Below the pieces are notes generated by a model. That model was given only the letters and a program-made list of their open reading frames with translations, searched no databases and was not told where the DNA came from. Positions 53,076 through 60,780 of a stretch of DNA of 64,000 nucleotides are shown here, one piece after another. A program made the position numbers and the translations under genes. Each line of letters starts with the position of its first letter. Position 1 is the first letter of the stretch. This stretch comes from Tritonibacter mobilis. Lineage in GTDB: Bacteria; Pseudomonadota; Alphaproteobacteria; Rhodobacterales; Rhodobacteraceae. The stretch lies in assembly GCF_001681715.1 (NCBI RefSeq), contig NZ_LNWY01000010.1, positions 1 through 64,000 on the forward strand, read 5' to 3'.

Positions 53076-54249
53076 CGCGCCCGTCCATGTTGTTTATCGT
53101 GTTGCCATCAATCGTGTAGTTGCTGGAATGCTCGCCCTCAAAATCGGCGTAAAACCCTACAAGCTTCTTCCACCGGATCACCGCGAGCGTCGCGTTCAGG
53201 GCGTTCAGGTCAGCCACCTGGATGTTGGTGGCGTAAGCATCATCTACGTCCGCCTCGCCCATGCCGACGCGGCGACGAAGCGGCTCTCGCTGTTCGGCGG
53301 TGCTCAGCGTCACCCGCAGCACACCCACCAGGGCATCGTCGCCCATCTCGATCCCCATACCAACATCAATGAAGGGGGTGCCCTGTTCTTCGAGGTGTTC
53401 GACAGCCGGGCGTTTGGCGGCGCCGGAGTCAACGCACACAAAGACGAAATCCATCTCGTTCAGCAGGTCCACGTTGGATTCGTCGAGATAGACTGGATGC
53501 GGGACGATCCCTTTACGTATAGGCGCATAAAGCGCTGCGAAGTAATCGACCTTCTTGTTCCGTTCCCGCAGTGTTTCAATGCTGGGTGCGCCCGGGCTAC
53601 GGAACGCGTTGTGCTGCAGGAAATCATCACCGTCGATAAGATGCAGCTCGCGGATCGGCGTCTTAGCGAGCAGATCGAGCACATAAGAGCCTGTTCCGCC
53701 GAGGCCAACAATGGCGACCTTGTTCATCGCCAGCTTTTCGGAAAAACCGCCGATCCCGGCCCGTGTCGAGGCTGTGTCCTGGTAGTTGAATACCGGATCA
53801 GGTTCATCGGAGTCTGCGACGACGTAGGTGCGCGCATCAGCCGTCGGATCGATTTTCCGCGCGGGCGATGCGATCATCTCCACATAGGTGGTCATTTTGT
53901 GTTCGTAGTCGCGGTAGCCCTCTTTTGGCTTGGCCGAAAACATGTGGTCTACCGTGATGTCTTTGCCGAGGCTCTGGCGTTTGCTGGAGTGCCTGATGCC
54001 TTCGAGTGTCTTGCCATTGTGATCGCAAGGATGCTCGCCCACGAAGTACGCCTTATGGTCGCTCGGCGCCATCGTCTCGCCACCGTTCGTCTGCAGAACA
54101 GAAACGAGCGTGCCAAGCTTTACCTCGCGATTGGCGTTCACGTAGGGCACGTTGGAGATCACGAGGTGGCCACTTTTCACAGCCACCTCGTATCCGCCTT
54201 CTTCGAGGGCCTTGAGATCGGCGTTACGACTTATCAGTTGCCGTGACAT
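53065..54249 (-). CDS. DUF6791-ThiF fusion, E1-like adenylyltransferase
   Basis: The 394-residue protein has an N-terminal DUF6791-type domain (about 1-150, with FVGEHPCDHNGKTLEGI containing Cys75) and a ThiF/E1 domain (about 170-340): VAIVGLGGTGSYVLDLLA as ATP loop, LHLIDGDDFLQHNAFRSPGA with the conserved Asp/Asn/Arg, and FVFVCVDSGAAKRPAVEHL. E1 enzymes adenylate the C-terminus of a ubiquitin-like protein. ATG 54249 has GGAGGG 9 bases before it and lies inside the Ubl gene's 3' end, so the two are coupled. The N-terminal Cys could serve E2-like transfer (inference). Confidence 0.85.
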   Translation of the reverse strand: MSRQLISRNADLKALEEGGYEVAVKSGHLVISNVPYVNANREVKLGTLVSVLQTNGGETMAPSDHKAYFVGEHPCDHNGKTLEGIRHSSKRQSLGKDITVDHMFSAKPKEGYRDYEHKMTTYVEMIASPARKIDPTADARTYVVADSDEPDPVFNYQDTASTRAGIGGFSEKLAMNKVAIVGLGGTGSYVLDLLAKTPIRELHLIDGDDFLQHNAFRSPGAPSIETLRERNKKVDYFAALYAPIRKGIVPHPVYLDESNVDLLNEMDFVFVCVDSGAAKRPAVEHLEEQGTPFIDVGMGIEMGDDALVGVLRVTLSTAEQREPLRRRVGMGEADVDDAYATNIQVADLNALNATLAVIRWKKLVGFYADFEGEHSSNYTIDGNTINNMDGRDDD

Positions 54250-54490
54250 TGAAGATCATGCCCTCCTTCAGCTTCACGGTATCGCCCTCATCCAGCGTGC
54301 CCTCGGGCTTGTTGCCCTGGCCGCGCCGGTAGGTAATGGTGAAGCAGATCAACTCGCCCTTGGGCGGGTTTTCGTAAGCAAGCGCGACCAGATCGTCCTC
54401 GCCAAGTTCTGTCGCCGTCACCGTCTTCTCGCGGCCGTTCACAACAATCGTGTACTCTTTTTCCGGTTTGCCTTTTTCGTCCTTCGGCAT
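54224..54490 (-). CDS. Multiubiquitin-domain ubiquitin-like protein
   Basis: The 88-residue beta-grasp protein shows the multiubiquitin-family sequence YTIVVNGREKTVTATEL, ENPPKGELICFTITYRRG, NKPEGTLDEGDTVKLKEG and the very conserved end MIFNVTATDKS. It is a single Ubl domain. There is no C-terminal diglycine, so either processing exposes another end or conjugation differs from the canonical type. AAAGGA precedes ATG 54490. It is the substrate candidate for the ThiF enzyme downstream. Confidence 0.85.
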   Translation of the reverse strand: MPKDEKGKPEKEYTIVVNGREKTVTATELGEDDLVALAYENPPKGELICFTITYRRGQGNKPEGTLDEGDTVKLKEGMIFNVTATDKS

Positions 54491-54507
54491 GGCCAGGTCC
54501 TTTCTTT

Positions 54508-54741
54508 TTAGCCTTTCGGCGGGAACGGGTCGCCACCGTGGCTGTCACTGCTGGCGATCCGTCCGTCGCGGTTGTGGATACGCAGTTCGCTTTGCTGGTT
54601 GCGGCTGATTTCACGTCCGCGATCAACGGCGTCCTGCTTGGTTTCATGGTGGCTGCTGGCGCGGGATGCGCCGCCACGCTTCACATCCCATCCGCCTGCC
54701 GGGTTCGGCACGACGTGATGGGTCTTCGGTCCCTTACTCAT
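54508..54741 (-). CDS. DUF2188 domain protein
   Basis: The 77-residue product has the DUF2188 pattern: HHVVPNPAGGWDVKRGGASRASSHHETKQDAVDRGREISRN, then SELRIHNRDGRI. These small proteins occur with defence and toxin genes; function unknown. GGAGG stands 10 bases before ATG 54741 but only 1 base before ATG 54750, so 54741 is the start. It is the first gene of the minus-strand Ubl operon. Confidence 0.8.
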   Translation of the reverse strand: MSKGPKTHHVVPNPAGGWDVKRGGASRASSHHETKQDAVDRGREISRNQQSELRIHNRDGRIASSDSHGGDPFPPKG

Positions 54742-54834
54742 GGTTTCCATACCTCCTGTTCGTTAGGGTTGCAGGCATAAAAAGTATGACTACTCCGAAC
54801 ATCATATATTTGTTGAAAGTCAGAAGTCAAGCAC

Positions 54835-54851
54835 GTAAAGTACGTCTTTAC
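54835..54851. promoter_or_regulatory. Inverted repeat in the divergent Ubl/XRE promoter
   Basis: GTAAAG (54835-54840) and CTTTAC (54846-54851) flank TACGT. The site lies 32 bases upstream of the XRE start and 94 bases from the DUF2188 start, so the XRE protein could control both directions (inference). Confidence 0.5.
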
Positions 54852-54882
54852 CGAACAATAAGATCGACGGGGAGGCCGCCAC

Positions 54883-55206
54883 ATGACCAACAGCCTGGGA
54901 GAGAAGATTCGCCGCTTACGGAAGGAGCAAAAGCTCACGCTTGACAAACTTGCCGAGCTCACCGGCTCCAGCAAAAGCTACATATGGGAACTGGAGAACA
55001 AGAACCCGCCGCGTCCATCGGCGGAGAAGCTGGCCAAGATTGCAGAAGTACTTGGTGTCACGATTGAATACCTGCTCGATGAAAAGCAGGCGATAACCGA
55101 GGAAGACGCCGTCGATGCGCAGTTCTATCGTGAATACAAACACATGGACCCTGATACCAAAGAAAAAATCCGCGAGATGGTAAAGCTGTGGGGGAAACCC
55201 GGATGA
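54883..55206 (+). CDS. XRE-family regulator paired with ImmA/IrrE protease
   Basis: The 107-residue product has an N-terminal HTH (LGEKIRRLRKEQKLTLDKLAELTGSSKSYIWELENK, IAEVLGVTIEYLLDE) and a short C-terminal helix (TKEKIREMVKLWG). In XRE-ImmA pairs the protease cleaves the repressor after a damage or stress signal. The stop overlaps the ImmA ATG (ATGA). It is divergent from the Ubl operon. Confidence 0.88.
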   Translation: MTNSLGEKIRRLRKEQKLTLDKLAELTGSSKSYIWELENKNPPRPSAEKLAKIAEVLGVTIEYLLDEKQAITEEDAVDAQFYREYKHMDPDTKEKIREMVKLWGKPG

Positions 55207-56114
55207 CCAAGCCGAAGTCGCCGCAACGATGGGCATACGACCTGACCATCATCCTGAACACCTTGGGTGGCGACGACCGCTTTCCGGTCAATGTTGAAGC
55301 GCTTGCCTACGATTTTTCAAAGCAGCGCTTTCCTGACGATCCGATAAGTCTTGTGCAGGGTGCCCCGCTGAAGGGATTCGAGGGCGCCTTGATGAAGGCC
55401 CCGCCTGGCGAAATGGGCTGGGGCATCTTCTACAATTCGGACACAGCATCGCCGGGGCGCATCAACTTTACCCTCGCCCACGAGTTCGGGCACTACCTCT
55501 TGCACAGGCAGGATCATCCTGACGGTATCCAGTGCAGCACCGAGGACATGGAACGCTGGGACAGCAAATATCGGCAGATCGAGAAAGAAGCGAACGAGTT
55601 CGCCGCAAATCTCCTCATGCCACTGGATGACTTCCGTGCGCAGATCGCTCCGAAGTCTCAGCCTGACCTAGAGGCCTTGGGCGCATGCGCGGACCGCTAC
55701 GGCGTTTCCCTGATCGCGGCGACGCTGCGCTGGCTGCAGTACACCGAGCGCCGGGCAGTTCTTGTGAAATCTATTGATGGCTTCATTCATTGGGCGCGGT
55801 CGAGTGATCGCGCCTTGCGCACTGGCGCCTACTTCAAGACGGCTGGCCGACCGCCAATCGAGATACCGGCGACCGCGATACCGGCAACGGAAACTGAACT
55901 GGTTCGGCGAAAAGCAACGAGAGAGCATGAGTCAGGAAGCTGGTTCAAAGAGCCCTGCACCGAACATGCTCTGGTCTCCGAAGTCCACGACTTTGCGCTT
56001 TCCCTAATCCATCTTGGGGACGCGCCGTCACGCTTCGAGCCTGCCGAAGAGGCTGAAGAGGATACATACGACCGTATGGTGAGCCGCACGCCGGGTTCAT
56101 CGTGGTTGGGCTAG
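55203..56114 (+). CDS. ImmA/IrrE family metallo-endopeptidase
   Basis: The 303-residue protein has the zinc protease motif HEFGHYLLH (HEFGH at 93-97) and a downstream EKEANEFAANLLMP with the third ligand Glu, as in ImmA and IrrE. The C-terminal part (about 180-300) is a further domain I do not recognise. ATG 55203 overlaps the XRE stop. It would cleave the adjacent XRE protein and thereby relieve repression (inference from the family). Confidence 0.9.
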   Translation: MTKPKSPQRWAYDLTIILNTLGGDDRFPVNVEALAYDFSKQRFPDDPISLVQGAPLKGFEGALMKAPPGEMGWGIFYNSDTASPGRINFTLAHEFGHYLLHRQDHPDGIQCSTEDMERWDSKYRQIEKEANEFAANLLMPLDDFRAQIAPKSQPDLEALGACADRYGVSLIAATLRWLQYTERRAVLVKSIDGFIHWARSSDRALRTGAYFKTAGRPPIEIPATAIPATETELVRRKATREHESGSWFKEPCTEHALVSEVHDFALSLIHLGDAPSRFEPAEEAEEDTYDRMVSRTPGSSWLG

Positions 56115-56129
56115 CAATGCCCCATGGTT

Positions 56130-56239
56130 CGATCTATAGAAATAGATCGTTTCTAGCTTACGATATGTCAAACTAGATCACGTCTTGAAAATTCAGGCTT
56201 CATATGATACATTAAAGTAGATCAAGCGCTTTGCTTGAT
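56130..56239. promoter_or_regulatory. HipB-type operator region with TAGATC repeats
   Basis: Two perfect inverted repeats occur: CGATCTAT-AGAA-ATAGATCG (56130-56149) and ATCAAGC-GCTTT-GCTTGAT (56221-56239). TAGATC recurs at 56143, about 56173 and about 56217. Repeated sites before an autoregulated hipBA operon are expected operators. Confidence 0.55.
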
Positions 56240-56257
56240 ATGCAGGATTATATCAAA

Positions 56258-56848
56258 ATGAGCTATGAGAGCGAGAAACTGGCGGCGACACTGAAAGCTG
56301 CCCGCGAAAAGAAGGGGCTGAGCCAGCGCGCGCTGAGCGCCCATGCAGGCGTGCCGCAGTCGCATATCTCCAAGATCGAGAGCGGCGCTGTGAACCTCAC
56401 CGTCTCAAGTCTGACCGCCATCGCCAACGCCCTTGATCTGGAACTGGCGCTTGTTCCGCGCAAGGCCGCGCCTGCCGTAAGAACGATCACCCGTAGCGTA
56501 AACGACGTGCCGAAGGCCACGCCGGAGGCGCGTAAAGAGATTGCCCGGCTCGCCAAGCAGCTTGAGCACATCCAGTCGCTCAAGATCGATAGTCCCGTCT
56601 TCGAAAACCTGCAGCGGCAGTTTCGCGAGATGCGACAGTTCGAGAACCTGATCCGGAATACCGACACATTGCGCAGCATACGTGAAGCGCTCAAAGCCGT
56701 GGAGAACGCGGGTGGCGTTGCCGCGCTGCAGGAAGCGTCAAAGCAGATGAACAGTTTCCGCAACGCACTCGCCCATGGCATAGCCGATGAGGAACGGACG
56801 CGCTTGCCGCGTCCTGCCTATCGCCTTGATGGAGACAACGATGAGTAA
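56258..56848 (+). CDS. HipB-like antitoxin with long C-terminal extension
   Basis: The 196-residue protein begins with an HTH (LAATLKAAREKKGLSQRALSAHAGVPQSHISKIESG, about 6-42, then TAIANALDLELALVPR). The remaining 120 residues are helical (IARLAKQLEHIQSLK, FENLIRNTDTLRSIREALKAVENAGG) and absent from the 88-residue E. coli HipB. ATG 56258 is the likely start; ATG 56240 and TTG 56231 are also in frame. It overlaps hipA by 8 bases. Confidence 0.82.
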   Translation: MSYESEKLAATLKAAREKKGLSQRALSAHAGVPQSHISKIESGAVNLTVSSLTAIANALDLELALVPRKAAPAVRTITRSVNDVPKATPEARKEIARLAKQLEHIQSLKIDSPVFENLQRQFREMRQFENLIRNTDTLRSIREALKAVENAGGVAALQEASKQMNSFRNALAHGIADEERTRLPRPAYRLDGDNDE

Positions 56849-58073
56849 TGTCTCCGTGCTGAACGTAAACCTGTATGGCGAGCCCATTGGCACGCTCACC
56901 AATCTTGGCGGCGATCGCACCATCTTTGCCTTCACCGACGAGTACATCGAAAATCCTGACAGGCCGACCCTCGGGCTCGCCTTCAAGGATGAATTCGGGG
57001 AACTCTATACGGATTTTCGGCCCTATCAGAAGCGCGTCATGCCCTTCTTCTCAAACCTTCTTCCCGAAGGCCATCTGCGCAAATACCTGGCCGAACAGGC
57101 GGGCGTGAATCCCGAACGAGAATTCTATCTGCTTTGGGCGCTTGGCCATGACCTGCCCGGCGCGATCACGATCACCCCTGCTGACGGTGAAGCCTGGCCG
57201 CCGGATGCGGCCGATGGCGCCGATGATCATGGCGATGATCAGCGAGAGAATGCTTTGCGGTTTTCGCTGGCAGGCGTTCAGCTCAAGTTTTCCGCCGTGA
57301 TGGAAGCTAGTGGCGGGCTGACCATTCCCGCCTCTGGTGTCGGGGGCTCCTGGATCGTGAAGCTACCCTCGCGTGAATTCGCAGGCGTCCCTGAAAATGA
57401 ATTCTCGATGATGAAGCTGGCCGGCCTTATCGGGATGAACGTCCCTGCCATCGATCTGGTCAGTATCGATGCGATCAAGAACCTGCCCGAGGGTATCGAT
57501 AAGATCGGCAACCATGCCTTTGTGATCGAGCGGTTTGATCGCCTTTCCGACGGGTCGCGCGTGCATATCGAGGATTTTGCGCAGGTCTATGGGCTCTATC
57601 CCGAAGACAAATACGGCAATGGCACATTCCGCAACATCGCCCAGGTGATCGCCGCCGAAGGTAATGATGCCGACATCATCGAATATGTCCGGCGCCTGAC
57701 CTTCAACATGCTGATCGGCAATGCTGATATGCACATGAAGAACTGGTCACTGATCTATCCGGACAGGCGGTATGTCTCGCTGGCACCAGCTTATGATTTT
57801 GTGGCGACTGTGCCCTACATTCCGGGTGATGCGACCAACATGAAGATCAGCCGTGCCAAGGTGTTTTCGGCATTCTCGGTTGATGAGCTAGAACACCTTG
57901 CCGTCAAAGCATCGATCCCGAGGAAGATGGCGATCGACGCGGCCCAAGAGACGGTTCAGGCTTTTCGGGAGCATTGGGGCACAGAAGCGGCAAACCTGCC
58001 GATGAGTGATGAGGTCAGGTCTGCCGTTGAGGATCACATGAAGACAGTGCCCATCCTGGAAGAACTTTCATAG
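56841..58073 (+). CDS. HipA-like Ser/Thr kinase toxin
   Basis: The 410-residue protein matches HipA kinases: N-terminal HipA domain (NLYGEPIGTLTNLGGDRTIF), PFFSNLLPEGHLRKYLAEQAGV, DLPGAITI, FSLAGVQLKFS (ATP loop), GSWIVKLPSREFAGVPENEF, FVIERFDR, and the catalytic FNMLIGNADMHMKNWSL (about 289-305) with LAPAYDFVAT supplying the magnesium Asp. HipA stops growth by phosphorylating tRNA synthetases in E. coli. ATG 56841 lies in the antitoxin's 3' end. Confidence 0.92.
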   Translation: MSNVSVLNVNLYGEPIGTLTNLGGDRTIFAFTDEYIENPDRPTLGLAFKDEFGELYTDFRPYQKRVMPFFSNLLPEGHLRKYLAEQAGVNPEREFYLLWALGHDLPGAITITPADGEAWPPDAADGADDHGDDQRENALRFSLAGVQLKFSAVMEASGGLTIPASGVGGSWIVKLPSREFAGVPENEFSMMKLAGLIGMNVPAIDLVSIDAIKNLPEGIDKIGNHAFVIERFDRLSDGSRVHIEDFAQVYGLYPEDKYGNGTFRNIAQVIAAEGNDADIIEYVRRLTFNMLIGNADMHMKNWSLIYPDRRYVSLAPAYDFVATVPYIPGDATNMKISRAKVFSAFSVDELEHLAVKASIPRKMAIDAAQETVQAFREHWGTEAANLPMSDEVRSAVEDHMKTVPILEELS

Positions 58074-58489
58074 GGCAAGAGGTTCCTGACTCACTAGCAG
58101 AGCAGGGCGGAGGCGGGTGCCCTGATCTTCTGCGCCGCCGCACCCCCATCAGCAAGTGAGGGGTGACGGACGGCTCCGGCGAAGCAGGGCGATAGATGTT
58201 AGCTTGCGACGTTTGGCAGGTTCCAGAATTTCTTGGCGCTCTCGAACAAGTCGCCCGATCGTCCGCTGATCTTTGCCTCGTTCCAGCTGTCATGTTAGCA
58301 AAGGCGCTTGTTGAGATAGAGAAAGGCTGAGTTTCCAAAGATCGCTAACTGCGCTTCACTGCCCTTGGTGCTTGCTGCAGCATCAGCCGGGGTCGCCACC
58401 GACTGCAGAATGGCGGCTCTAGGCCTACTTCGACACCTGACCTAAGCATAGTTTACTTCGCGCCATCTCCAAACCACACCAGCACAGAA
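58074..58489. other. Intergenic region after hipA, no gene supported
   Basis: This stretch holds only short frames without ribosome sites. It is the right-hand junction of the cargo block. I see no transposon end or direct repeat that matches 51808-52649. Confidence 0.5.
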
Positions 58490-58521
58490 AAAGGGGAACC
58501 GTGATCCCACGGCTCCCCTTT
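58490..58521 (-). terminator. Rho-independent terminator of the DUF736 gene
   Basis: AAAGGGGAACCGTG (58490-58503) and CACGGCTCCCCTTT (58508-58521) pair with one mismatch around ATCC. Read on the minus strand it ends in TTTTTCTG, a T-run, 30 bases after the DUF736 stop. Confidence 0.85.
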
Positions 58522-58551
58522 CGGTTCAGATCGTCTCACCTCGCGCGCTGT

Positions 58552-59280
58552 TCAGGCAACCAGCGACAGCCCCGCGCCCGCGTCTTGCGCCTGATCACCG
58601 CTGTCGATGAACGGAATGATCGAGAAAGTCTGGCCACCGCGCTGTTCTTCGTTCTGGACGGCGTTGACACGCAGGTCGCCATCGGGCGTGTTGATCAGCA
58701 GCGACAGGTAGTCATTGCCCGTGCGGCTGCTCTTGGCCATCCACGCCGAGCCAACGCGGATCGGCGTGCCCCGGGGCGAGCTGACCTCGATCCGGTAATC
58801 CGGGTGGGTCTCCTCGGATTTGTAGCTGTTCTCGATCAGCATGAACTCCAGATCGAACATCATGTTGGCGATGTAGCCGGTGAACGCGTTGTCGGCGTCC
58901 ATGGCGGTGAGCTCGCCTGAGATCGAGCCGGATTTCATGAGGCCGTTGGAAACCAGCGGGATGATCTCGAACTCGCCGCTTTGGGCCGCGCGCGCCTCTT
59001 TCGTCTGCACCGCATTGACCCGGAACGGGCCCAAGCCGACATCGATCTGCATCGAGATGTAAGGGTTTCCGCTGGTATTGCCGGTCTCGTTCCAGGCCGT
59101 GCCGATGCGCACCTTGCGGCCTGATTTGTTGACTGCCGTTACGTCAAAATCCGGGCTGCGTTCGGACATCTTCGGGCGGTTTTCAAGCTGGATGGCGATA
59201 TCGAAACGTGTCGAATGGATCATGCCGGTGTACTGAGCGGCTGCGGTCTCGACGTTGCGGGTGAGGGTTCCTGCGAACAT
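58552..59280 (-). CDS. Tandem DUF736 protein
   Basis: The 242-residue protein consists of two DUF736-like halves. The first (about 30-115) has RSPDFDVTAVNKSGRKVRIGTAW and PYISMQIDVGLGPFRVNAVQ; the second (about 150-235) repeats this as HPDYRIEVSSPRGTPIRVGSAW and DYLSLLINTPDGDLRVNAVQ. Single DUF736 proteins are usual on alphaproteobacterial plasmids; this is a duplication and fusion. AAGGAAC precedes ATG 59280. Function is unknown. Confidence 0.8.
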   Translation of the reverse strand: MFAGTLTRNVETAAAQYTGMIHSTRFDIAIQLENRPKMSERSPDFDVTAVNKSGRKVRIGTAWNETGNTSGNPYISMQIDVGLGPFRVNAVQTKEARAAQSGEFEIIPLVSNGLMKSGSISGELTAMDADNAFTGYIANMMFDLEFMLIENSYKSEETHPDYRIEVSSPRGTPIRVGSAWMAKSSRTGNDYLSLLINTPDGDLRVNAVQNEEQRGGQTFSIIPFIDSGDQAQDAGAGLSLVA

Positions 59281-59405
59281 GGGATAGTTCCTTCTTAGAT
59301 TGGCCGGTGCCTGACGTTCTTGCCAGCGCATCCGGGATTGCTTTCTCGACCCCTTGAGGGATCACAAACCAGAAAGCCTGCTTTCCTTTCAGCCTCGCCC
59401 ACGAG

Positions 59406-59708
59406 TCAGAGCTGCCCTCCGAGCGGGAATGCCCCCGCCCCTCCGGGTGCTACGCCCCTCCCCTGCCCGTCTGGTCTTGATTGGCTGCCCGGATTTTCCG
59501 CGCTGTCCTTCGATCGCGCGATGAAGAACTCCGTTTCTTTTCCGTTCAACCGGTGCCCGCTCCGGTCGGTCAGGCCGATGCAGCTACCGTTCGGCTGATA
59601 GGTGATCAGGTACTGACCGAGCCTGTCCTTGTGGACAATGTAGCCGGTATTGGCCCAATGCACGGTCTGGCCCGCATCGACGGCCGCCTTGATATCATTG
59701 AGTGTCAT
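59406..59708 (-). CDS. Small hypothetical plasmid/element protein
   Basis: The 100-residue product has a compact N-terminal domain (MTLNDIKAAVDAGQTVHWANTGYIVHKDR, QYLITYQPNGSCIGLTDRSG) and a Gly-rich tail. I recall similar backbone proteins on Rhodobacterales plasmids but no named function. GAGGATCGC precedes ATG 59708, chosen over the longer frame from 59816. Confidence 0.65.
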   Translation of the reverse strand: MTLNDIKAAVDAGQTVHWANTGYIVHKDRLGQYLITYQPNGSCIGLTDRSGHRLNGKETEFFIARSKDSAENPGSQSRPDGQGRGVAPGGAGAFPLGGQL

Positions 59709-59808
59709 GCGATCCTCCTCAAGAAGAATGGTGGGGAAACGACGCAAGAAGCCCAGTCGTCCAACCGGGCTTCCATGCAGCATTAGTTTGGCCAACGGCC
59801 GAGACCTG

Positions 59809-60270
59809 TCAGGCACCTTGCGTGGCTTGTGTCGCGCGCGCCGCCATCCAGTCCTTCAGGCCAAGAACCGTTCTGCCGACGGCGACTTCAGATGCCCAGG
59901 CGGCCCTTGGGTCGCCGCAGGGCTCATCGCCGGAATGCCGGTCGATGTGGCCATTGGCCATCCATGGCTCGGGCTGGATCCGACGCAGCCAGTCCGCCAT
60001 GCTCGGGATGCGGCCTTGGCAATCTTCACGGACATGCTGCTCACCGATCCAGCGCACGGGAATGTCCCGACCCGCGCTATTGGTCAGGGTCAGGCCGAAG
60101 ACACGTTCGGCTTCAAACAGGCCTTGGGTATGATGGCGCATGGCTCGGTGCGTGAAGAGCGCGAGGTGCTCTTTCGAGGCGTCAAACCAATCGTGCACAG
60201 CCTGATAGTCAGACGGCACCCCGCCGAATTTCCGGGCAGAGCTTTCGGCATGATGAAGCGGATGGGCCAT
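59809..60270 (-). CDS. DUF6915 family protein
   Basis: The 153-residue product has the family start MAHPLHHAESSARKFGGVPSDYQAVHDWFDASKEH and the HRAMRHHTQGLFEAERVFG segment, His-rich and likely metal-binding. It is a backbone gene of such elements with unknown function. ATG 60270 is preceded by GAGGGGCTGTGAG. It follows the DUF6878 stop by one base. Confidence 0.72.
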   Translation of the reverse strand: MAHPLHHAESSARKFGGVPSDYQAVHDWFDASKEHLALFTHRAMRHHTQGLFEAERVFGLTLTNSAGRDIPVRWIGEQHVREDCQGRIPSMADWLRRIQPEPWMANGHIDRHSGDEPCGDPRAAWASEVAVGRTVLGLKDWMAARATQATQGA

Positions 60271-60271
60271 C

Positions 60272-60658
60272 TCACAGCCCCTCGTCATAGCTGTGCGAGC
60301 ATTCGACATAGCGGTCCGCGTGATCGAGGGTGATGCTGTCTAGTGCTATGTCCCAGGTCAGCGTGCCGTAGCCGCCCTCGTTGTTTTCGAACCCCGGGTG
60401 ATGGTGATAGGCGAGCGACCAGCCGAAGTCGCCAACTTCTGTGACAAGCGCCTCCGGCAGGTTGACCTCTGCAGGCTGCACCGCCACATCCTCGACATTG
60501 CCGGAGTCGCCATAGCCTTCGTATTCGACAGCGACCTCGCTGATGCCAAGCGCACGTAGTTGCGCGAGCAGCTCCACTCTGGATGCCTTCAAGGTGGTTT
60601 CGCGCTCTGCACGCCACTGAGCCGCCATTGCGGCATAATCGATCTGGGGATTGGTCAT
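60272..60658 (-). CDS. DUF6878 family protein
   Basis: The 128-residue acidic protein has the marker VAVEYEGYGDSGNVEDV, SLAYHHHPGFENNEGGYGTLTWDI and ITLDHADRYVEC. Function is unknown. It is adjacent to DUF6915 and likely co-transcribed. AAAGGACAAAC precedes ATG 60658. Confidence 0.75.
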   Translation of the reverse strand: MTNPQIDYAAMAAQWRAERETTLKASRVELLAQLRALGISEVAVEYEGYGDSGNVEDVAVQPAEVNLPEALVTEVGDFGWSLAYHHHPGFENNEGGYGTLTWDIALDSITLDHADRYVECSHSYDEGL

Positions 60659-60780
60659 GGGTTTGTCCTTTTGTCTGAAGTTGGGGGGGCCCGGCGTGGC
60701 ACTGGTCAGAGCGCACCCGGTAAGCGCAGACCGAGCAAACCCCGATCCGCGACGCCCGACCGGTAGCCCGCTTTGACTTT

